This document shows, piece after piece, positions 45,301-57,300 of a stretch of 64,000 nucleotides of DNA. The DNA comes from Heliocidaris erythrogramma (taxonomy: Eukaryota > Echinodermata > Echinoidea > Camarodonta > Echinometridae): NCBI GenBank assembly GCA_025617745.1, contig CM046857.1, positions 21,833,081 through 21,897,080 of the forward strand, read 5' to 3'. A model generated the notes under the pieces. That model saw nothing but the letters and a program-made list of their open reading frames with translations, made no database searches and had not been told where the DNA came from. Position numbers and translations under genes: made by a program. Each line of letters starts with the position of its first letter. The first letter of the stretch is position 1.

Positions 45301-48300
45301 GTAGTACTGAACGTCGATCAAATTTAGTCTTGCTCTAGCGAGTCTAGGTGAACATGGTGAGAGAGTTTGCTGATTCTAAACATTCTGCTATAGTTTCAGA
45401 TCATTATTGAAATCATCAATAAGAAATCACAAAACTTACCAATCTTCTACATTTCCATGCATTCTGTTGTCACGGTTTTGCAAATCTCTATCTCAGTCCT
45501 ACATTTTCTCCCGGTCCTCCTCTTGCCTTGGCAGTGGCTCATACTCCCACGCTAATACCCCTAACCTTGCCCCTTCACATGCGGCAGCATCCCCGTCTTT
45601 ATCACCGGCCAGATCACTATTGTCCTCGTCACTGTCACTACTGCCGCTGCCAGAACTCGATTCACTTTCATAGTTTCCCTCATCTTCTCCTCACCATCCT
45701 CTACCTCCTCGTATTCACAGTCCATCAGCAAATCATCCTTATCTTCTTCGATCACAACTGACACCATGACAACTCAAAACTTTTGTAAAAAAACTTCATT
45801 ATTCAGCGTTCAATGGACTGCTCCCCGCTCAACTTGTGTTGTTTATGTACAAATACTAAGTTCAAGTTCTAGCGGGTCTTCATAACATGACGTCATAGGT
45901 TTGCGATTTATTTCGGACCGGCTCACCCGTAAATGGCGGGGAGGCTGAAAATTATTTTTTGTTTTGCTTATTGTGCAATTACGAAATGTCTCATTGGTCT
46001 TAATCATATATTTTTGTATTCTACGTCCAATAAGCTTTCCATTGATGTATAGTTGTTCAGTCACCGGACCAGGTCTTTAAAATTCGTTTTTACGTTTCTT
46101 TGTCTTACGATCATCCAACGGTCCTCTAAAGACATGTGAAGGTGTGAAACGCAAATGAATGTATTGCAAGCACATAATTATAAAAACATGAAACAAAGAA
46201 GCTAACATTTTAAATATGAAATAAGGAAGCGGAAATTTACTGAAAGGTTTAGTCATTTGGTTTTGATTTTAAATATGTTTATTTACATGGACTTAAAGGG
46301 CACCTGAGGCCTGAAAAAATAATTTGTGTATAGTTAGCTTACACAAAATCAACCCCGGAAAGCTTAGCACGACATTCAACGGTGTAGGCATACAGGTCAG
46401 GAGATATTGATTTTTGAAAATAAAATACCCCCAAAAAATTAATATAAATAAGACTTGCGCAAAGACTAGTCGATCGATCACGATAGCTCACCTAACGATA
46501 TATCGATTTAAACGTTTATAATGTATGCAAACGCAGTTACAAGTGAATATTGTAAAGGTACATAGAAGATGTCCTAAGGCAAAGTCTTTTTGAAGTATTG
46601 TTTGTGGTTGGCAGCACTTGGATTGACTATTTGAAAATTATTTTTAAAAAAAAGGAAGAAATCACAAAGGCAGAGTTAATAGAAGTACCCAGTGTTGAAA
46701 CTCATAAAATCTGGAAAAGAACAATCAAAACAAGATGAATGCGACTGCGTCTCCTATATGCCTCCGCCTAAATTCAGTTGATGGCTCAAACTGTTCTAGA
46801 AATATTTGATAACGAGGCTAAAAACCAGTAATTTCATGTAATTTCATGTAAATTGTCCTCTGTGACCTCTGACCTTTGACCTACTTACCCCAAAATCTAA
46901 TCAGTTCATCTTTCTATGGGGATGCATACTGGTACCAAGTTTGAAGTTCTCACCTCAGATAGTTCTTGAGATATCGCGGTAACGGTGCTAAAAAACCAGT
47001 AATTCCATGTAATTTCATGTAAATTGACCTCTGTGACCTCTGACCTTTGACCTACCTACCCCAAAATCTAATCAGTTCCTCTTTCTATGGGGATACATAC
47101 TGGTACCAAGTTTGAAGTTCTTACCTCAAACAGTTCTTGAGATATCGCAGTAACGAGGCTAAAAACCAGTAATTTCATGTAATTTCATGTAAATTGACCT
47201 CTGTGACCTCTGACCTTTGACCTACTTACCCCAAAATCTAATCAGTTCCTCTTTCTATGGGAGATACATACTGGTACCAGGTTTGAAGTTCTCACCTCAA
47301 ACAGTTCTTGAGATATCGCGGTAACGGTGCTAAAAACCAAGAATTTCATGTAATTTCATGTAAATTGACCTCTGTGACCTCTGACCTTTGACCTCCTTAC
47401 CCCAAAATCTAATCAGTTCATCTTCGTATAGGGATACATACTAGTACCAAGTTTGAAGTTCTTACCTCAAACAGTTCTTGAGATATCGCAGTAACGAGGC
47501 TAAAAACCAGTAATTTCATGTAATTTCATGTAAATTGACCTCTGTGACCTCTGACCCTTGACCTACTTACCCCAAAATCTAATCAGTTCCTCTTTCTATG
47601 GGGATACATACTGGTACCAGGTTTGAAGTTCTCACCTCAAACAGTTCTTGAGTTATCGCGGTAACGGTGCTAAAAACCAAGAATTTCATGTAATTTCATG
47701 TAAATTGACCTCTGTGACCTCTGACCTTTGACCTCCTTACCCCAAAATCTAATCAGTTCATCTTCGTATAGGGATACATACTAGTACCAAGTTTGAAGTT
47801 CTTACCTCAAACAGTTCTTGAGATATCGCGGTAACGGTGCTAAAAACCAAGAATTTCATGTAATTTCATGTAAATTGACCTCTGTGACCTCTGACCTTTG
47901 ACCTACCTACCCCAAAATCTAATCAGTTCATCTTCGTATGGGGATACATACTGGTACCAAGTTTGAAGTTCTTACCTCAAACAGTTCTTGAGATATCGCA
48001 GTAACGAGGCTAAAAACCAGTAATTTCATGTAATTTCATGTAAATTGACCTCTGTGACCTCTGACCTTTGACCTACTTACCCCAAAATCTAATCAGTTCC
48101 TCTTTCTATGGGGAGATACATACTGGTACCAGGTTTGAAGTTCTCACCTCAAACAGTTCTTGAGATATCGCGGTAACGGTGCTAAAAACCAAGAATTTCA
48201 TGTAGTTTCATGTAAATTGACCTCTGTGACCTCTGACCTTTGACCTCCTTACCCCAAAATCTAATCAGTTCATCTTCGTATAGGGATACATACTAGTACC

Positions 48301-51300
48301 AAGTTTGAAGTTCTTACCTCAAACAGTTCTTGAGATATCGCGGTAACGGTGCTAAAAACCAAGAATTTCATGTAATTTCATGTAAATTGACCTCTGTGAC
48401 CTCTGACCTTTGACCTACTTACCCCAAAATCTAATCAGTTCATCTTCGTATGGGGATACATACTAGTACCAAGTTTGAAGTTCTCACCTCAGATAGTTCT
48501 TGAGATATCGCGGTAACGAGAAGTGGGACGGACGGACGCACGCACGGACGGACGGACGGATGGACAACCCGAAAACATAATGCCTCCGGCACCCACCTTT
48601 GGTGGGCGGAGGCATAAAAAGGATGATAAAAGACATTGATCACTTCTATCATTATTTTAAAGTAAGAATTGTGTCTCAGGTTTTCGGTAAGATTGTAAAT
48701 CAATAGTGTCCAATATTATCAAGTGAGCCATATTATAGTTAATGAATCTATTTGGCACCCTAAGGAAATTACGGAGTGACTAAGAAAGAAATCTTAACTT
48801 TTGCCTGGAAAGGATTGTGTCACAATTTTATACTAGTTCTTCCTGATTCAGGTATACGAGATGTTTATGGATATCTATCTTGAACATAGTTTAGGTTATG
48901 TAGTTGAGTTTCTTTCTCTCTCTCTCTCTTTGTCAATCTGATTATTTTTAGAAAATTGAAAACCCAGTCAGCTAATGTGAAGTATGATCTGCACCGGCTC
49001 TTTTGTTAGGTTGTTGCAGCTTAGAACGGAAAGTATTGAAGAAAAAAAAAATCGGAAGTGGTATCTTATATATTGCAGGGAGTTGCGGGGTTTTGTTGTT
49101 GGCTGAGGGTAGGGAGGGAGAGAGAGAGAGGGGGGGGGGGGGAATAAAGTCAGGCCGTGCTTATCATAATGTATGTATAGGCAGTTACAGGTGAAGATTT
49201 TCTAAAGGTTTTTGTTTTTTTAAGGGCCCTTGCTTAATATTGCAGAGAAAAAAAAAGAAAAGAATATGCATTTTTATGACTATGGTGTCAGCATTAAACT
49301 TGAAGCTGCTTTTATGCTTGTAGATTAGAAAGAATACTGAAAGTCAGATTTTTTTTTCTTTCTTTCATGTTCGAAGACAAAAAGGGCTATGGTATTATTT
49401 TAATGTATATGAGAGGAAATGTTTTTGTTCCGGATCCCCTATATGATCAGATAAGGAAGGTCTGAAGTTGAATTTTATTATTATTTTTTTTTTGTTCTAA
49501 GTTTTAATGTTGGAAGATAAAAGTAATGTTATGATATTATAGGAAACGGAAAGACGTTGATCATTACCATGTCTTTAGGGGGGAATGGGTGGGGACTACC
49601 ACGCAACGTTTGCTAAGGCAGTTAGTCTTGTCATCTTGCATAGTTCGCTACGCGAACTCTGTTGGTCTGTTTCATGTTGTCTTTCTATGTTTGTTTGTTT
49701 TTGTTTATGTTTTTTCTTTTTTTTTCTTTGGGGTAGAGGACTGTGAAGTTGTTTCTTCGAAAAGATTTATTCGTGAAAAGAGATTATTGAAGTGTGTTAC
49801 TTTGATCCCCATATCAGGGGGTCAGACAAGGTTGAGGTACTTTGGGTGTCCCTGCTTATGTATAGATAAGTGTTTAATCCAAAAGGAAAATAATGGATAA
49901 TGTTAGAAGCTGTTTTTCATGTAATTTTCTCACACTGAATGTAAGGGGAATAAGAGATAAAATCAAACGGGGAAAAATGTTTAATTGGTTTAGAACAAAA
50001 TCTGCAGATATAGTATATTTACAAGAAACATATAGTACACCTGATATAGAGCATAAATGGCAATTAGAGTGGGGTGGAAAATGTATATTTAGTCATGGTA
50101 CCAGCCACAGTAGAGGAGTTCTGGTGTTGATAAATAGTAAGTTAGACATTCAAATCAGTGACACTTGTGTAGACGTAAATGGTAGATATATATTGATTAA
50201 ATGTAGTATACAAGGTAAGAAGATGTTGCTTGGGAATGTTTATTTTCGCACTGGTAATAATGAAGGGGAGCAAATAAAATGTTTAAATGAATTAAGTTAA
50301 TTGTTGCATAGGATCAATCCTGAAAGGAACCTAGTAATACTTGGAGGTGATTTTAATGTAATTAGAGACACGAACTTAGAATATAGAACAGATAACATCT
50401 AAATGCGACATTATTCCCTCCATAGCCCCTGACCATTCAGCTGTTAATTTGGTTCTGTATAATAGAATATCGTCAAAATTTCAAAACAAAAGAGCTTATT
50501 GGAAGTTTAATAATAGTTTATTAAATGATAGGGAATATGTTTTGAAGATGAGAGAAGAAATACAGACTTTAAAGAATAAACTGTCATGTGAGATAAAAGA
50601 TAAAAGAGTTTTATGGGACTATATGAAAATGGAAATACGTAGGTTTACAAGTAAATTTTCAAAGAAAAGGACAAAAGAAAGGAGGGAAAAATCGAAAACT
50701 TAGAGAAAGAGAATTTACAAGAAAATTTATTATCAATCAATAGTGCAAGTTATATTGTTATCTTTGAAAAATTGAAAGCGAAGAGACAACAACTAAGTGT
50801 ATTATATGACTATATTAATGAAGGTTTGAAAATACGCTCAAGATCCTCATGGTATGAATGTGGAAAGAATACAGCATTTTTTAAACAATTAATGGAATCA
50901 AATAGAAAGAAAAGTGTTATACAGAAATTAAATATAAATGGAAAGATTACTTTTGAGGAAAATGAAATTGTTAAGGGAATAAAATCATTTTACAGTCAGT
51001 TATATAACAAAATAGAACTTGTACAAGATGGAGGTTTAGATTTTTTTCCTAGTAACCTGCCTAAGTTAAACGATGCTTTACGGGATTTAGGTGAAGAAAA
51101 GATTGTAGAACGGGAATGTATCGATATATTGAAAATATGAAATTAAAAAAATCACCGGGGAATGATGGCTTAAGCGTAGAATTTTATCTTCAATTTTGGC
51201 CAGTAATTGGAGATCTAATTCTAGCATCTTTTAATGAAGCGTTTGGACAGGGGGAACTCTCTGCCTCTCAGAGGCAGGCAGTTATCATTTTGATACATAA

Positions 51301-54300
51301 AGAAGGCAAAGATCCAGACTTTATTAAGAATTATAGACCAATCTCTCTGTTAAACGTGGATTATAAAATTATAGCAAAGATATTCTCAAAGAGATTACAA
51401 GAAGTTATACCTGAAATAGTGTCTTCCGATCAACTGGGTTATGTTAAGAATAGAAATATTGGAGAAGCAATAAGCATGATAGATGATATGGTTTTTCATA
51501 CTACTTTATATAAAGTAAATGCTTTTCTAATGGCCATAGATTTTGAAAAGGCATTTGATTCTGTTTCTCATCCCTTTTTATATAGAGTCTTAAAATCTTT
51601 TGGCTTTGGACCATTATTTTGTAAATGGGTGAAACTATTATATACAAATACTGGAAGCTGTGTTATGAATGGATATACATCAACAGGTTACTTTAAAGTT
51701 GAAAGAGGAGTCAGGCAAGGAGATCCTTTATCTCCATACTTATTTATTTTATGCATTGAAATTGTAGCTCATATGATTAGAAATAATAACTTGGTAAAAG
51801 GAATTTGTTTTGGAAATGTAGAAATGAAGCAAGTGTTGTATGCAGATGACATAACACTCTTCATCAAAGATATGAATTCAGTCAAGGAAATAGAACATAT
51901 TTTTGAAAGCTTTTATAAAATATCAGGATTAAAATTAAACAAGGACAAGACATATATTCTGCCTTTGGGTCCGCAGGTGTCTAAGCATACTTTTCCATTT
52001 GGGAAGCTAGTAGATGTTGTCAAAATATTAGGCATTTATTTTTCAGTTCATGCAGATATCAAGGAGAAATTGAATTTTAAGGAAATATTGAGCAAAATTA
52101 AAAAACTATTGACGTGGTGGAAGCAGCGTGATTTAACTTTAATGGGGAAAATTCAATTAATGAAAATATATGGATATTCTAAATGGATATATGCAACATC
52201 ACTTATGTCAGTTCCAGAGTGGGTATTAAAGGAAATTGAATAAATATGCTTTGATTTTTTGTGCAGAGGTAAAGATAAAATTCAAAAAAATACAGTGATG
52301 TTAGATTATCAGCAGGGTGGGCTCAAAATGATGAATTTTAGGTATTTTGTAAAAGCACAAAGAATAATGTGGATAAAAAGGCTTATAACAGGAACTCAAG
52401 CCATCAAATGGAAACTTTATTTCAAATATTTAATGAGACCGAGGGAGGAAATTTGATATTTTATTGCAATTACTGGAGGGATACAGTGGATATCACGTTA
52501 CCTATTTTTTTATCAGAGTCTATTGAAAGCATGGATAGATATGAAAGACTATGTTAAGATAGAAGAGAGTTATAGAGGAAATGAAATTTTATACAATAAT
52601 AAGTGTATTCAATTAGAAGGTCAAACTGTATTTGAGGAGAAATTGTTTTTAAAGAATATATATCGACTTCATCACATTTGTGATGAACATGGAAAATTAA
52701 AGGCTGAAGATTATTTTATAGCTTTAGGTTTAAGTAGAGAAGAAATTGTAAAAGTAAACAATATTTATACTATAACCCCTCATGAGTGGAAAAATAATGT
52801 TCAACCTATTCACTGCGGCCTTAGTTTAGAATTTGTGTTTTCAAAGAAAATTTTTAAATTTGAAGAAATAACTTCAAATATGGTTTATAAGAGTCAAATG
52901 AAAAAGAATGTAGAAACAAATACAACATTTTCCAATTTAATGTCTCTTTATAATATTTCACAACGAGAAGTAGAAAATATATTTGTTTAACCAAGGATGT
53001 GTACTTTAAACAGTAAATTGAGAGAATTCCAATTCAAATTGTTACATAAGATTATTTATACAAACCATCATTTAAATAGATTTAAATTTCGTGAAAATGG
53101 ATTGTGCTCGTATTGCAAACATTTTGAAGAAACTTATCAACATGTTTTCTTTGAATGTAATAAGATAAAGGAAGTTTGGGAAAAATGTGCTGACAAGCTT
53201 AATCTACCAATTTTGAAGAAGTTATCCTGGAAAGAAATTCATATTGGAATAACTGACAACACTATAGAAACAAGGCAATTACTGAACCGTATCCTGATTT
53301 TAATTAAATTTGTGATTTTTCACAGTAGAGAGAAAGGAGATCCACCTAACGCAAAAGAAATTATAGATAAATTAATTGAAAATAGAAATGAAGAGAAAAA
53401 ACTTGCAATAGAAAGGTTTACTATTTCAATTCATTTAAAGAAATGGGAAGCCTTGGAAGACTGTCAATGATTTTCTTTTATGGAGGGCCCGGGTGTTGGC
53501 GTCGTATTCGCTCGTCGTCTGGGCTGCTGGTTCCAAACAACAGTGCCCGTGCGTGAAGTTCGCCGCGGAACATTCAAGCGGCGGGCTGGAGTGGAGCAAA
53601 TTCTTTTTAATACACATGACTCTTACCGCGCCATTGTTTAGCTTAGGCGGCTGGGCGGGTGTGGCGTCGCGCTTCGGTGCTCCATCTGTCTTTAGTTTGT
53701 GTCAATGATAAATGAGGGACAGGGAGGCATAGCTTCTGGGCCCTCTGCCATACCCCCTTCTTTTCTTTTCTCCTTTTCCCCTTTATGTTTGTTTATGTAT
53801 CGGTGCTGTTGGTGTGGCTGTTCCTCTTTCCTTATTTGTTTTATCTGTTCGTTTGCTATTTTTTGTGTGTTGTGGTGGAATGGAGGACGGGTGATAGGGT
53901 CTCTTACTTTTTTTTTCTTTCTTTTTTCTATTTTCTTCCTATCATGTTTTTCTTTTATTTTTCCTCTTTTAATTTAATTCTTTCTCTCTGAAGGAAATTG
54001 TTATATGACCCAACAATATATATTTTTGTTTTAAAGAATGTTAAGGTAATTTCATACGAAATATAAAACTTTATTTACGATTTGTTTATTGAAAATACAT
54101 TTCACTTGTCTTTTTTCCTTTTTTTTTTAGGTAATGAAATGAAATGTGTAACTTAAATATATATTTTTACATGCAAGGTTCTGTATTGTTTTGAAATGTG
54201 AAACTTCAGTTAGTAATATTTATGTGAAGATTATTTATATTGTATGAAATGTTTCTTATGTTTGAAATGTATATTGTATTGTATGAAATGTTTGTTATAT

Positions 54301-57300
54301 TGTATGAAATGTTTCAAATTATGTTCAATTTTCTTTGAGAGAGAATAATAAAAACTTCTGAAAACAAAAAATTTGTTAAACGTTTAATCTTCCAATTATT
54401 AAAGAATTAAACTGGAAGGAAATCCATATTGGGGTAGATGAGAAAGCTGAAAATAGACAATTAGTTAATCATATAGTTTTACTAATTAAATATTTAATAT
54501 ACCTTGTGAGAGGAAAAAATAAGCCACCGATCGCTGAAGAGATACGAGAAAAGTTACTTAAGAGTAAAGAAGAAGAAAAGAAGATTGTATTCGAGCGAAA
54601 CACATTAACACGACATTATAAAAAATGGGAACATCTAAAAGTATTATGCACTAATCAAAACCAGAAAGATGATGGGAGGGGGCCGCCGGGTTCGCGCATT
54701 TTGGGGCTTGATCGATTTGCGCCGCTGTAGACTGCCCTTTTTGTTGTTGTTGTTGTTTTTGTTTTGTTTTGTTTTGTTTTTTGTTATTTTGCAGGTGGAT
54801 GGGTGTGAGGGAGTGGCTATTTTAATTGTTTATTTGTTTGTTGTCTTTCCTGTGACATTTTTAAGGGGGGGGGGGGGGGGGGCATGGCCAAATAATCTCC
54901 AATTCATTCAGGGTGATATAAATTGTTTGTTTGACTATTCAAATATTAGTTTATATTAGCAATATACTATGCTTTATGAAGTTATATTATGTGTTATGAC
55001 AAGGTTCATGATTAGACTTATGTTAATGTTGAGATACTATATACTATATTTTGTATGATTGAACTGAATGTTGAGATATACTATATTTTGTATGATTGAA
55101 CTGAATGAATCAATAAATACTACTAAAAAAAGAGTTTTGTGTTGAATACTTGATTCATCTGTTGGTTTGTTTGAGATGTAGATTCTCCATAAATTACGCG
55201 CCAACTGAATTTTCAGTTCGACAAAAACAGTTTGCGTTGTATACTTCATCCATTTGATGTTTTATTTGGGTTGTATATTATCCCTAAGCTAAGCGCCAAA
55301 TCAATTTTCGATTCGATATTTAAAATGTATTTTGCGTCTTACTTCTAATTTATTCGTTGTTTCATTTGGTCTGTAGATTCTTTGTAATTTATGGGCCGAA
55401 CCAATTTTCTATTCGATATAAACATTTTGCGTTGTATACTTCATCCATTTCATGTTTTATTTGGATTGTATATAATCCATTAGTTACGCGCCAAATCAAT
55501 TTTCGATTCGATATTTAAAATTATGTATTTTGCGTCTTAGTTCTAATTTATTTGTTGTTTCATTTGGTCAGTAGATTCTTTGTAATTTATGCGCCGAAAC
55601 AATTTTCTATTCGATATAAACATTTTGCGTTGCATACTTCATCCATTTCATGTTTTAATTGGATTGTATATTATCCATTAGTTACGCGTCAAATCAATTT
55701 TCGATTCGATATTTAAAATGTATTTTGCGTCTTAGTTTGTTTGCTTTTATTTCTGCGTTCTAATAACATACAATAAATCGAATGTTTACATAAGTATTAC
55801 ATAAGTAAAAAATAATGTACAATAATAGTATACAATAATAAACATAAGACAAAGCATACAAACAAGATTAAGGAATATAATAGACCTATGTAAATATTTT
55901 TTTCCAATAAACTAGAGAGGTAATTTAGAACGCAGGAGACCGCCATCGTGAGCGGTTAGGCTGGAAATGCATGGCGGCCTCGTAAAAAAGATTAGGCGAC
56001 ATAACTCTCTTGGTAAAACTGAGTGATCAAGTGGGTGCAGTGCAATTGCAGGTGCGGGTGCAAATAGTAAATACTAATTTAAAGCGTGGGCACGTATGAT
56101 TGTAGTATCTTTCGTTTAAGTGTAGCTTTTAAGGAGTAGATGGTTGAACAAGATTTTATGTTATCGGGAAAATTATTCCAAATGTCCGGACCAGAATGTC
56201 TTACAGATTTGGGATTTGTAAGACGGAAATTTCCAGAAATGCGAGTAGGGTAAGAATGAAGAGAACTATTAAACTTAAACATGTTATCAAAGGATGGTGG
56301 AAGTTGATTATTAATGTACTTGAACATTATGACTGCTACTTGGATAGTATTCAATTCGAAAATTTTTAGCGTTTTAAGTTTATGGAATAAGGGGTCAGTG
56401 TGAGTTAAGAAATGCGATCCGGTACAAATACGTATTGCTCTCTTTTGTAGTTTAAAAATAGAATTTATTTTTGTCGAACCACAATTAGCCCATACAATGT
56501 TACAATATGTTATATACGGGAGAACTAGTGTATTATATAACAGGAATAAGGTTGCATAGGGTAGAAAAAACTCTAGCTTGGAAATTATACCAATGCTTTT
56601 AGAAATGCACATTATTATGTGATGTAAATGGTCATTCCAAGTCAAAGTTTCATCTATAATTACTCCCAAAAATTTGGACTTCTTTTCTTTTCTGCTGGAA
56701 TATCATCGATTTTAATATATATTGGTGTGTCTGTATTATGAGAATGATGTTTAAAATACATGAAGTGAGTCTTTTTTATATTAAGAGAAAGTTTATTGCA
56801 CTTAAACCAGTTTGATACTTTGTTAATTTCATAATTCAAAGTATTGGTTAAGGAATTAAGGTCTTTGTGAGAACAAAAGATATTTGTGTCGTCGGCAAAT
56901 AAGACAAAAGAAAGAACGGAGGATGTATTAATAATATCATTGACATAAAGAAGAAATAGTAGTGGGCCTAAGATGGAGCCTTGGGGGACACCGCATTGAA
57001 CTAAAAGGGGATCAGAATCATATCTATTGAATGTAAAATACTGTCTTCTGTTTGTAATAATCTTTAAACCATAAGAGTGGTTGACTCCGAATTCCATAAT
57101 GACTGAGTTTGGAAAGGAGGATATCGTGATTCAGCGTATCGAATGCTTTACTTAAGTCACAGAATATACCAACAACATGTTCTTTGTTAGCTATGGCATT
57201 TGTAATTTTGTCATAAATTTGAATTAATGCTAGGTCAGTTGAGTAATTTTTCCTGAAAATATATTGATTTGAACTGAGTATATTGTGTTTATTGATAAAT

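Larger units (their letters stand above)
49893..54371 (+). mobile_element. Tx1/L1-type LINE, degraded
   Basis: Plus-strand second ORF of an L1-superfamily LINE: endonuclease, reverse transcriptase and a C-terminal zinc knuckle, then a ~900-base 3' UTR ending AATAATAAAAACTTCTG plus an A-rich tail. Several frameshifts and stops and one internal deletion in the endonuclease show it is dead. A first ORF (nucleic-acid chaperone) was not found. Confidence 0.83.

Noticed and set aside
46805-48515. CRISPR-like array
   Set aside because: The units are continuous 170-bp repeats without unique spacers, in an animal genome.
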